A stretch of 64,000 nucleotides of DNA from Zygaena filipendulae (lineage: Eukaryota > Arthropoda > Insecta > Lepidoptera > Zygaenidae), in contig OU015675.1 of the NCBI GenBank assembly GCA_907165275.2, positions 1,381,501 to 1,445,500 on the forward strand, given 5' to 3'. Shown here piece after piece: positions 43,606-55,700 of this stretch; the first letter of the stretch is position 1, and every line of letters starts with the position of its first letter. The notes beneath the pieces were generated by a model that worked only from the letters and a program-made list of their open reading frames with translations, did not search any database and was not told the DNA's origin. The position numbers and the translations under genes are program-made.

Positions 43606-45408
43606 CCCTTTAGTTGAAGGCAGAGAATTCCATAAAGATCTGGCTTGGACAGTGTAGGATTTTTTGTAGAAGACGGTAGAATGGACAGGAGTGAAGAAAA
43701 ATGCTCAACAATGCCAAGCCAAGGAAAAAGTTAAAATAAAACCCATTGGCACCATTTTTATTGTGCTGGAATGGTTTTTTTTTAAATAAAAAAACGTTCT
43801 ACTGCCAAAAATTGCGCAATACAACTGATTTGAATAATATGGTCATTATAGTCGTTCAAAATTTTACTCTTGGACGTCATTTCTTCGACCACCCTTTATA
43901 TTTGCTTTTAAATATTACTATTTCACAGACGTCATAGACGTGGTAAACTTCGACCTCATCGGACGAAGTTCATGACGTCATAACATTCGACTTAGTCTTC
44001 AAAATAATTCCCAATCCTAACTCATAGATAATTATTATAAATGCAATTGTGAGTTTTTTTGTTTCGATTTCACTTCTTAACTATATTCAACCGATCATTC
44101 TGTACCCCTGACAACGTGTATGCAAAACACGGTGATCGGTTGAGTAGTAGAGACGTGAAAGCGTAACAAACAAACCTACATTCGTTTTATCATATTGGTT
44201 AGGCCAAACTGTAGTTATGGCAAAGTTTACGAGTAAGTACCTATACAATATACATATAATAAAAATGTGTACTTGTAGGTAGTTAGTACGCGTTGTTTGG
44301 GAGTATAGCATAATAGCGGAAGAATCCAAAGAAGCCGCAAGACTTGCCGAGACCAACATTCGCATTAGTGATGCACAGAGCAATGGACAAAAACAGATAA
44401 CTCCAAACTATATAAGCCTAACTTAATCCTTACTAATAGAAATGCGAAAGTGAGTTTTTTTCTGTTTTTTGCGCTTTAACGCCTCAACCGCTGAACCGAT
44501 CATCATGAAATTTTGCATACACGTGGTCAGGGGTACAGATAAGGACATAGGGTACCTTTTATCCCGGATTCCCCGCGGGATCTCCGAAATTACCGCGGTT
44601 GATACCGATGAGTTCGTTGGTTTGTTTTTTGTTACCTTAACTACTCAGCCCATAATCATGAACTTTTACATAAGTGTTGTCAGGAGTACAGAGAAGGAGA
44701 TAGGTACCTATTAAGGACGTAGGTAAGAACTCTGAAATTAATAGGCGACAAACCGCAGGAAACAGCTAGTTTAAAAACTAGCAAAGCAAAGGTATGAGTA
44801 TAAGAAACTTTGATGAAATCACACCAAGTCTTTAATTTCAAGACGTAAATATGTAACTGATATAATTATTTGTAACATATTATATAAAAGCTAAAGGTCA
44901 CTGACTCACTAAACTAGATATAGTTGAAAGACATGTATGGTGAGCAGAAGTCAGCTAAGAAAGGATGTCAATGAGTTACCGCGGAAACCAAACGCGAGTG
45001 AAACCGCAGGGAAGAGCTAGTTCGTAACAATTGTATTCGTCATTGCCGCGAATAAATGTTGCGTTCGTTGCTCACTCCATGCGCGTCACTTCCGTTGCAT
45101 GCTAAACTTTTACCTCCAACATACCAAAATGTCTTCCTGTAATGTAAACTTCTATAATGTAAACTTCTTATCGTTAGTGGAACTTGAAAAATATCTTAAA
45201 ACGTAGAATATCAAAAGCTATGAAGTGGACCACAACTTTCTGGAAATTTAATATAAAGTATAATATCTGATATACTCAGTTATTTTATTACTCTGCGCGA
45301 GCTTTCACGTATCTAGGTACCTTTATTTGTATACGTATAAGTAACAGGTTTTCAGTAGTGAAATAGGATGTTATTTTCAACGAACCTCCTACCTGGTGGG
45401 ATGTTTTA
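43606..45408. other. Intergenic stretch with reversed short interspersed repeats
   Basis: Repeat copies or fragments lie at about 44095-44185 (forward), 44430-44600, 44610-44768 and 44930-45020 (reverse, ending AAACCGCAGGGAAGAGCTAG). No gene recognised. Confidence 0.55.
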
Positions 45409-45410
45409 AT

Positions 45411-45736
45411 AGGGATGTTGACTACTATTGAAAATCAAAATTCTAATTAGTCCGTCAGTTAGAAAATAAAAAAACAATAGACACGTATTTTTTGCTTTTT
45501 TAAATAAATTAAAATATGCAGAGATAAAGCGCATTAAAGTTTAGGGTGAGGAGGTCGTGACGTCACTAACCACAAAACCGCCATACAAACTGTCAGAATA
45601 GTGACGTCACGCGAAATTTCAACTCAATATATCGCCGTTATTTTTTGATTACGTAAAAAAAGAAAAAATACGTGTCCAATATTTTTTAATAATCTACAAG
45701 ACGGACTAAAAAATAAAAATTAGTCAACATGCCCAT
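45411..45736 (+). mobile_element. TGACGTCA-bearing MITE, copy 8, with target duplication
   Basis: Complete: AGGGATGTTGACTACTATTG to TAGTCAACATGCCCAT. It is flanked by the 9-base direct repeat TGTTTTAAT (45402-45410 and 45737-45745). An 8-9 bp duplication with TAGGG-like ends suggests a hAT-type origin. Two intact GTGACGTCAC palindromes. Confidence 0.85.
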
Positions 45737-46299
45737 TGTTTTAATTAAGTGTTCCATCAACACGCGATGTTTAGACAAATGCTTATAAAATTGCTAGTGA
45801 CAAGGTTGGAAAAAGATCGTAGTACAAAATCGTTAATCGGTACAATGTCAATCAAAAATTCTCCACCAATAATACCTACATAAGCTTATTTATTTCATTG
45901 TGACTTACATAGTAAAAATATTGCTTTGAACGTACCTACAAACAGAAGTTCATAACCACTGTTCTATGTTATTAATTTATTCTATGACCAGAGCGGCCAC
46001 GCAATCGTGAGCTTTCGAAGCAGTGACGTCATAATTCCGCAACAACGCTCCACACTACGCTTATTCATGGTGAACACTTGGAAATTTTACGCTCCTGGAC
46101 TTAAGTAATGATGGGAGTCTAAATATATCGATAATTAGTTATTTTAATCAAAGTTTATCGAAATTTAATACTTCATTTCATATTTTCATAATGTTTCCAA
46201 ATTATCACAAAAAAATCGATATGAAAACCTACGGAAAAATTTCACTGTGTACCTACTTAAAAATAACGGTTACGATTTAAAAAAAAATCATTAAAATAT

Positions 46300-46546
46300 A
46301 TACACTCTTCTATTTATATAAAACCTTTTGTCCTGAATGACTGATGGATCAACGCACAGCCTAAACCGCTGATTGTAGAAACCTGAAACTTGGAGGGTGT
46401 GTTCTTTGTATGACGTAGACATCCGATAAGAAAGGATTTTTGAAAGTTCAACCCTCTAAGGGGATGAAAAGGGGTTGAAAGTTTTTATGGAACAATTCCG
46501 TGGGAACTTCGAAATTATCGCGGGTGAAATCGCGCGGGACAGCTAG
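46300..46546 (-). repeat. Diverged short interspersed repeat, reverse orientation
   Basis: Ends GGGTGAAATCGCGCGGGACAGCTAG-like; the 5' part (CTGAATGACTGATGGATCAAC) differs from the main family. Likely another subfamily. Confidence 0.6.
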
Positions 46547-47414
46547 TAATAATACTAGCTACAAAGCTGAAGAGTTTGGTTGAACGCGTCTCAGGAACTA
46601 TTGGTTAGAATTGAAAAATTATTTTTGTGTTGGATAGTCCGTCTCTCAAGGAAGGCTATAAGCTGTATAATATCAAGCTACGACCAATAGGGGGGCGGAG
46701 CTACAAATTAATGCAGGTGAAACCGCGGGACATAGCTATATATTTTAAGATACGACCAATTCCTTCGATCTGCATCATAACCATCCAAAAGACGTCCAAT
46801 GCTCGATCAGTTTCCCCCAAGAATCTCCACCTCGACCGTGGACACGACCGTTTTTGTCACGGCACGGCAAAAACGAAACGTTTCTATCGATAAAACAACA
46901 TAGGTACATCACTACCATCACTGTTTATAACACTGAAATCGCGCATCGTGGCGGCGGCGCGTTGTAAAATATTCACTAAAATGTACTTGGATTTAGTGTT
47001 TCATGCTTTATACCGGGCTCTGAGTGGAGTTATTATTGACTATTTGCCTCACTATGTCCACATTTATTATTCAAACAGTCTGCCTTCCCGCCATTGCGTT
47101 TGCACTCTTTGATCATTGTTGTTTTTATATTATCTACTATTTGTAATTTTATTTACTTGCGACTTACTGTCGGGTTTGTTATGATCCCTTTTGCCATAAA
47201 AAAGTTTTATTCATCACCAACTTTATATGAGATTCTACTCTGGCACACTTTCTTAATAAAAAAGAATCTAAGAAGAAATCTGTTCCGTTCCGAGAGTTGA
47301 ATTTGTTTCTAAAGTCGATTAAAATACATTCCACTTCTGACTTAAGTAGAGTGATAAAATATTTAAATAGAACACACAGTATTGTACTATTAGCTTGTAG
47401 ATAGGGAAAAGCAG

Positions 47415-48115
47415 CTTGTAATAGGGAATTTTAGTGTTTATTTTTTATTGTTATTTTATAAACCTCCATGTATTAGTATTATAATAGTATTATTCTTTTA
47501 CAAATATCTTTTTCATTACTCATACTCGGAAAGTAGGTCTGAAGTTACCTGAGAAGCGGGTTGAAAGTAACATTTTTCAGCCCTAGGGAGAATCGCTTTC
47601 AACTGACAGCTGGATACTGCAGAAACTCAAGTTTTTTTTTACGTCATAGGGGGCATACTTACTGGCCAGTAGCACACCTAATGGTTGATTTATGTAAAAT
47701 AAAATTCACTCATTTTTTTCTTTAGCTAATTCCTATTTTTATTTTGACTTTCCTTGCATTCGTAATGAAAAGCACAGTGTTATCCTCGGGAGAAAGACTT
47801 ATTTACCCCCGTCTCGGGACTAAATAAGTTACTTTCACCCCTATGTGCTATTGTACTTTCAGAGATATGACTCTTTAAAAGTTCAAGTTAGACAAGGAAA
47901 GCGCTAGTCCTATAGTGACGTCACTCGGCCTGTAACGCCCTACAACCGCCATACAAAATTCCGTTTTAGAAAGACACAGACATAGTCAAAATTAAACAGT
48001 TTATAACTATTTTATTTTTTAATCAAATCTATTGATTTTATCGCTTACGTTTTGTTATCCATGATATTTTCGAGTGTAATTATTGGATATCAACATTTCA
48101 ACAACAGTGAAATAT
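47415..48115 (+). mobile_element. TGACGTCA-containing element (second family), long copy
   Basis: Matches 37310-37675 reversed at both sides: AATAGGGAATTTTAGTG at the left, then AGTGACGTCACTCGG and TCAACAACAGTGAAATA at the right. The middle (about 47520-47870) is absent from the other copy. Confidence 0.65.
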
Positions 48116-48252
48116 GGCTCCATTTCTTGATAACAAGCAAGTTTTTAAAAATTTTCAATATGGAAAAAATAAATTAAGACATTGATCATTCATGCATTCA
48201 ATTGTTATGAGTTTTTTTTTTATAGAATAGTTAATTAATATCATTGTTAATG

Positions 48253-48680
48253 TTAATGTTGTTTAGAATATTTGAGACTAGAATCAAATACTTATATCCA
48301 TCAATGAATCACTCCTTTAACTTTACACCCTAGGGATAAACACCTTTTTATAAAAGGTGTTTATGTTGTTAATGTTGTTTAGAATATTTGAGACTAGAAT
48401 CAAATACTTATATCCATCAATGAATCACTCCTATAACTTTACACCTTAGGGATAAACACCTTTTTATAAAAGGTGTTTATGTTGTTAATGTTGTTTAGAA
48501 TATTTGAGACTAGAATCAAATACTTATATCCATCAATGAATCACTCCTATAACTTTACACCTTAGGGATAAACACCTTTTTATAAAAGGTGTTTATGTTG
48601 TTAATGTTGTTTAGAATATTTGAGACTAGAATCCAATACTTATATCCATCAATGAATCACTCCTATAACTTTACACCTTG
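48253..48680 (+). repeat. 116-bp tandem repeat, 3.7 copies
   Basis: Units start at 48253, 48369, 48485 and 48601 (the last truncated at about 48680), nearly identical. Each complete junction holds the hairpin AAACACCTTTT-TAT-AAAAGGTGTTT. Low divergence implies recent amplification. Confidence 0.92.
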
Positions 48681-49317
48681 TGTGTGTAGTGTGTGGTGTT
48701 TATCCCGCGATTTCACTTGCGTTTCACCTTACGGGTCGAATTGCCGAAAACCCCTGAAATACGTATTTCTAGTTATTGGAAAAGAAGAACCCAAATGTTG
48801 ATTTCTCCAAAACTAACCGTATACCGTATATTTATTTCAAATCTAACAACTTTCATTCCCTATTTCAGGTTTGTGTAAAGTTTCAAGTTTCCGGTCTCGG
48901 TGATTTGAAGGCTGTGCTTCGATGAATCAGCATACAGCAGGTCAATCAAGATAACATTATGTATTTTTTATGTTACCGTTTAACTGAACTAAAAATAACT
49001 AAGTACTTTTTTTTACCAACAAGCAAGCACCGTTTTCATACCACTAACAAGCCGGACAAGGCTATTGGGTGTAACGATTCAAAAGATTGTGCGCAAAACC
49101 CCTAAAAATGGGGGTGAAATGTTATTTCCTGTGAGCAGCGAGCGACCGCGCGGCGCCACCACGTCATAGAATAAGCAATATCTATGGACAGCAGAGATAA
49201 CGCTGGGCATTTAAAAAAAACAGTCAGTCGTAGAACTGCACGTCCGTAGTGAAAACTTAAGATTTAACAAACTTATATACACACACACTATAAAATAAAT
49301 CTATATTATTATCATTA

Positions 49318-49517
49318 CTAGCTGTGCTCCGCGGATTCACCTGCGGTAATTTTGGAGTTCCCGCGGGAATTCCGAGATAAAAAGTACCTTATGTCCTTCT
49401 CTGTACCCCTGACAGCGTACATGCCAAATTTCATCCAAATTCGTTCAGCCGTTTTGGCGTGATTGAGTAACAAACATCCAAACATCCACACTTTCACATT
49501 TATAATATTAGTAGGAT
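49318..49517 (+). repeat. Full-length CTAGCTGT-type short interspersed repeat
   Basis: CTAGCTGTGCTCCGCGG to TTTATAATATTAGTAGGAT, near consensus. Confidence 0.82.
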
Positions 49518-51089
49518 AATCTATATAGGTATATGGATCTTACCAAGATTGGACGGTCACCCGAGTGCTTTTCCCCATTCCAAAAGTGTAAAACGTGCCT
49601 AAAAATTTTTTTAGTACAAAAATTATATCAATTTGTTCACCGCAAAACACAACTCTTCTAAACTTCTTCAATGAGTATCTCCCGCAAAAAAACGTACGTA
49701 CATGTTTTTTACAAAAACATTCATGTGTGTTCGGGGGCAATAAAGTTTGCTCCGAATGTGATTTGAAAAAGTTGTAGAAATGCCACATTTAACATTGAGT
49801 TACATTGAGTAACATTTTCATGATATGAAATATGTGCGATCTTGCCGTTGTATACGTGGGTAGAAATAAAATTCACTCATTTTTTATGCAACTACCTCCT
49901 AGTTTCTGATATGTGTGACCTGGCCGCCGAGGCGAAGGGCACACGTCAGTTGCGGACCTACTATCTTATGAGGAAGACGTCGTTGGTATTGCATCGTATG
50001 TAACTGAAATCTGCCTCAAATAGCTGTGATATTTCTCGCCGTGCGTGTACATCCCCAGCTGGGTTAGTGTCTAGTGACCAACCGCCATTTAGACTTGATT
50101 CTAGACTTTCACCATCATCGTTGCCCTGGATCTGTGCCGTGCACGGTGCCACTGGTCTTCACCTTCGGAGCTGGTTGTGGGAGCGTTTAAGGTGAGTGAA
50201 TTCCTCTATCCATTTATCAAGCGGCGGATCGCATTTATCCTTCATTACTCTTTATTTTAGACTTAGGCTCAGGAGCTATCGAAAAACATTACTAGTGTAT
50301 GTAACTGTCCTGAATCAGCCTTCTTCTATCCTAAACAAAATATCTGAACTACGGGCGACAAACCCGAAAATTTTGAATTGCAAGAACATAAAACATGGCG
50401 TATAACGCTTTTTCCTAACGTGACGCGTAATGATTTCTACCAGTTAACTCACATCAATGCCCCAACCATATTAGCTGTAATCTGTAGGTACTAATAAATA
50501 AAATTGAAGTGTCTGTTTGTAATTCCAAATTATAATAGCTTTCACAAAATGCAAATGAAGGTATACCTACGGTACTTCATAAAAAAATCCATTTTAAAAT
50601 ATTTTGTCTGTCTGTCTGTTTGTTCCAGCTAATCTCGGAAACGGCTGGACCGATTTTAACGCGACTTTCACTGGCAGATAGCTGATGTTATAAGGAAAAA
50701 CAGTTACTGATGCTACTTTTGTTTTTTTCCGAAACTCACGCGGATGCAACCGCGGGGCACAGCTAGTCGTAACTAAAATTAAACACAATCATTCCAAAAT
50801 TCACCTCTTTTTAAACACATAATATTTAAGGGCCAAAAATAAGTTTAAGTTTTAACTGAACCTGAATATATACGAGAAAGAGCGTGTCAAATGCATGTTA
50901 TGGGCTTGAAACACGTCAGATACGTTTTTTTTTTACTTGACCATTAGATTTCATTGTTCAAAATATAAGTACATCATGTCACGAATTTAGGTTACATTAG
51001 GTTACTTTTTCTCTAAACTAAAATGGATTTAAGATCGCAGTTTTTAATTTAACCAAAACAAAATAAAAGGGACACGGTGTTGATACACT

Positions 51090-51286
51090 AATCCTACTAA
51101 TATTATAAATGTGAAAGTGTGGATGTTTGGATGTTTGTTACTCAATCACGCAAAAACGGCTGAACGGATTTGGGTGAAATTTGGCATGGCCGTTTTCAGG
51201 GGTATAGAGAAGGACATAGGGTACTTTTATCCCGGAATTCCCGCGGGAACTCCGATATTACCGCGAGTAATGCGCGGGGAACAGCG
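51090..51286 (-). repeat. Full-length short interspersed repeat, reverse orientation
   Basis: AATCCTACTAATATTATAAA to GCGCGGGGAACAGC, near consensus, lacking the last few bases. Confidence 0.8.
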
Positions 51287-51929
51287 ATTTACTAATAAAT
51301 ACTAAATTACTAAAATAATTTTTATAAATTTATACTAGGATAGTACCGATCCAAATCTTATCCTATAGCTACACCTGCTACATTTACAACATGCTAATTA
51401 GCCTTACAATGGTCTCCGCTCTAGTTATAGTCTTGTATTGAGGAGGCCCATAAACACATAGATTTAACTATTTTTTTTTTATTTTTCAAACATTACACCT
51501 ACTATTATATGTACATTCGAAATTTCAATCAATGCCGCGTCGAACTGTTAATTTTAGCAACCTAAAACCGATCAGGCTTCGTAACGGTTTCCCATTGAAT
51601 AGTATATGTGGGAAGTCTCCGTCTCTAAATATATCTACACCTATCGAAGCAGGAGTAAAACAGGATTGCTTGCCACGTTAATAGAATTGAAGCACCGGAG
51701 TTTGGACACACCACTGACTGGGCTGTGTCTGAATAATTAATTGACATCAATTACTAATTCACTGGCCAAAAGCACAAAATAGGTATAGGTACAGTTACTT
51801 TTTTGAGGTTGGGAAATTTTATTTTTATACGTAAATAACTCCAGCTATTTGGATTAAATTTTGTATTTATGTAGGTAAGGTTAGGTTTTTTTAATTTAAT
51901 GTATAGTGTATCCCGACTAAACGCTATAT

Positions 51930-52735
51930 TAGATACACAAAATCAGTCACTGTGAACCTAGCATCTCAAATGTTGGCATCTCAAAAAAAAACTTCAGATT
52001 TACTTGCATCCAGCATAGTTCTACAGTTCCTGATAGATTTCAACAATAGTTCTGTTGATTTACCAATTTAAACGCAATTTAAAGAATGAGATGCCAACTT
52101 CACAAATGACATTCCAGCATCTCATTAAATTTGAAGTATTTGAGCATCGAGGAGTTATGTCTAGCATAGTTCTGTACCTCCTGATTGATTTTTAGGATAG
52201 TTCCGTTAATTAGGATTTAAAATAGAAATTTTAACGCAATTTAAAAAATGAGATGCTAACTTCACAAATGACATTCCAGCATCTCATAAAATTTGAAGTA
52301 TTTGAGCATCGAAGAGTTATGTCTAGCATAGTTCTGTACCTCCTGATTGGTTATAAGGATAGTTCCGTTAATTTGGCATTAAAATAGAAATTTTAACGCA
52401 ATTTAAAAAATGAGATGCTAACTTCACAAATGACATTCCAGCATCTCATACAATTTGAAGTATTTGAGAATCAAGGAGTTATGTCTAGCATAGTTCTGTA
52501 CCTGCTGATTGATTTTTAGGATAGTTCCGTTAGTTTGGCATTAAAATTGAAATTTTAAACGCAATTTAAAGAATGAGATGCCAACTTCACGAATGAAATT
52601 TCAGCATCTCATTAAATTTGAAGTATTTCAGCATCGAGAAGTTATGTCTAACATAGTTCTGTTTATCCTAATTGATTTTAAGGATAGTTCCGTTGATTCG
52701 GCCTTATAATAACAATTTAAGGGTACGATATGATA
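51930..52735 (+). repeat. Tandem repeat of about 162 bp, 4-5 diverged copies
   Basis: GAGATGCYAACTTCAC starts at 52088, 52250, 52412 and 52575 (period 162-163). Each unit has GAGATGC and, 30 bases on, its inverse GCATCTC, and shares TTATGTCTAGCATAGTTCTG. Copies differ by several percent, and a decayed copy precedes at about 51950. Confidence 0.88.
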
Positions 52736-52739
52736 TATT

Positions 52740-55700
52740 ACGATACGATTTTTTTAAATTTCAAATATACAACTGTGAGATGCTGACATTTTAATGTCAG
52801 TTCTGGCCTCAGTAGGGGATGTAATCGACAGATTTAGTCATCTTGCTTACTATCGAAAAGAGTTCCCATCTCTGACTGTATTCAATAAAAAAATACGATT
52901 TTTTTAAATTTCAAATATACAACTGTGAGATGCTGACATTTTTATGTCAGTTCTGGCCTCAGTAGGTGGTGTATTCGACAGATTTAGTTATCCTGCTTAC
53001 TATCGAAAAGAGTTCCCATCTCTGACTGTATTCAATAAAAAAATACGATTTTTTTAAATTTCAAATATACAACTGTGAGATGCTGACATTTTAATGTCAG
53101 TTCTGGCCTCAGTAGGGGATGTAATCGACAGATTTAGTCATCTTGCTTACTATCGAAAAGAGTTCCCATCTCTGACTGTATTCAATAAAAAAATACGATT
53201 TTTTTAAATTTCAAATATACAACTGTGAGATGCTGACATTTTTATGTCAGTTCTGGCCTCAGTAGGGGATGTAATCGACAGATTTAGTCATCTTGCTTAC
53301 TATCGAAAAGAGGTCCCATCTCTGACTGTATTCAATAAAAAAAATACGATTTTTTTAAATTTCAAATATACAACTGTGAGATGCTGACATTTTTATGTCA
53401 GTTCTGGCCTCAATAGGTGGTGTATTCGACAGATTTAGTTATCCTGCTTACTATCGAAAAGAGTTCCCATCTCTGACTGTGTTCAATAAAAAAATACGAT
53501 TTTTTTAAATTTCAAATATACAACTGTGAGATGCTGACCTTTTTATGTCAGTTCTGGCCTCAGTAGGTGGTGTATTCGACAGATTTTGTTATCCTGCTTA
53601 CTATCGAAAAGAGTTCCCATCTCTGACTGTATTCAATAAAAAAATACGATTTTTTAAAATTTCAAATATACAACTGTGAGATGCTGACATTTTTATGTCA
53701 GTTCTGGCCTCAATAGGTGGTGTATTCGACAGATTTAGTTATCCTGCTTACTATCGAAAAGAGTTCCCATCTCTGACTGTATTCAATAAAAAAATTCGAT
53801 TTTTTTAAATTTCAAATATACAACTGTGAGATGCTGACATTTTTATGTCAGTTCTGGCCTCAGTAGGTGGTGTATTCGACAGATTTAGTTATCCTGCTTA
53901 CTATCGAAAAGAGTTCCCATCTCTGACTGTATTCAATAAAAAAATACGATTTTTTTAAATTTCAAATATACAACTGTGAGATGCTGACATTTTTATGTCA
54001 GTTCTGGCCTCAGTAGGTGGTGTATTCGACAGATTTAGTTATCCTGCTTACTATCAAAAAGAGTTCCCATCTCTGACTGTATTCAATAAAAAAATTCGAT
54101 TTTTTTAAATTTCAAATATACAACTGTGAGATGCTGACATTTTTATGTCAGTTCTGGCCTCAGTAGGTGGTGTATTCGACAGATTTAGTTATCCTGCTTA
54201 CTATCGAAAAGAGTTCCCATCTCTGACTGTATTCAATAAAAAAATACGATTTTTTTAAATTTCAAATATACAACTGTGAGATGCTGACATTTTTATGTCA
54301 GTTCTGGCCTCAGTAGGTGGAGTATTCGACAGATTTAGTTATCCTGCTTACTATCAAAAAGAGTTCCCATCTCTGACTGTATTCAATAAAAAAATACGAT
54401 TTTTTTAAATTTCAAATATACAACTGTGAGATGCTGACATTTTTATGTCAGTTCTGGCCTCAGTAGGTGGTGTATTCGACAGATTTAGTTATCCTGCTTA
54501 CTATCGAAAAGAGTTCCCATCTCTGACTGTATTCAATAAAAAAATACGATTTTTTTTTATTTCAAATATACAACTGTGAGATGCTGACATTTTTATGTCA
54601 GTTCTGGCCTCAGTAGGTGGTGTATTCGACAGATTTAGTTATCCTGCTTACTATCGAAAAGAGTTCCCATCTCTGACTGTATTCAATAAAAAAATACGAT
54701 TTTTTTAAATTTCAAATATACAACTGTGAGATGCTGACATTTTTATGTCAGTTCTGGCCTCAGTAGGTGGTGTTTCGACAGATTTAGTTATCCTGCTTAC
54801 TATCGAAAAGAGTTCCCATCTCTGACTGTATTCAATAAAAAAATACGATTTTTTTAAATTTCAAATATACAACTGTGAGATGCTGACCTTTTTATGTCAG
54901 TTCTGGCCTCAGTAGGTGGTGTATTCGACAGATTTTGTTATCCTGCTTACTATCGAAAAGAGTTCCCATCTCTGACTGTATTCAATAAAAAAATACGATT
55001 TTTTTAATTTTCAAATATTCAACTGTGAGATGCTGACATTTAAAAGTCAGTTCTGGCCTCAGCAGAGGGTGTAGTTGACAGATTTACTCATCTTGCTTAC
55101 TATTGAAAAGAGTTCCCATCTCTGACTGAATTCAATATAAAAATACGATTTTTTTTAATTTCATATATACAACTGTGAGATGCTGACATTTTTGTGTCAG
55201 TTCTGGCCTCAGTAGGTGGTGTATTTGACAGACTTAGTTATCCTGCTTACTATCGAAAAGAGTTCCCATCTCTGACTGTATTCAATAAAAAAATACGATT
55301 TTTTTAAATTTCAAATATACAACTGTGAGATGCTGACATTTTTATGTCAGTACTGGCCTCAGTAGGTGGTGTATTCGACAGATTTAGTTATCCTGCTTAC
55401 TATCGAAAAGAGTTCCCATCTCTGACTGTATTCAATAAAAAAATACGATTTTTTTAAATTTCAAATATACAACTGTGAGATGCTGACATTTTTATGTCAG
55501 TTCTGGCCTCAGTAGGTAGGGTATTCGACAGACTTAGTCATCTTGCTTACTATCGAAAAGAGTTCCCATCTCTGACTGTATTCAATAAAAAAATACGATT
55601 TTTTTAAATTTCAAATATTCAACTGTGAGATGCTGACATTTAAAAGTCAGTTCTGGCCTCAGCAGAGGGTGTAGTTGACAGATTTACTCATCTTGCTTAC

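Larger units (their letters stand above)
48681..51930. other. Intergenic stretch, no gene recognised
   Basis: Contains repeats at 49318-49517 (forward), 50603-50766 (reverse) and 51090-51286 (reverse). The block at about 49900-50170 is less AT-rich and has a 63-codon minus-strand frame with no recognised domain. Confidence 0.5.
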
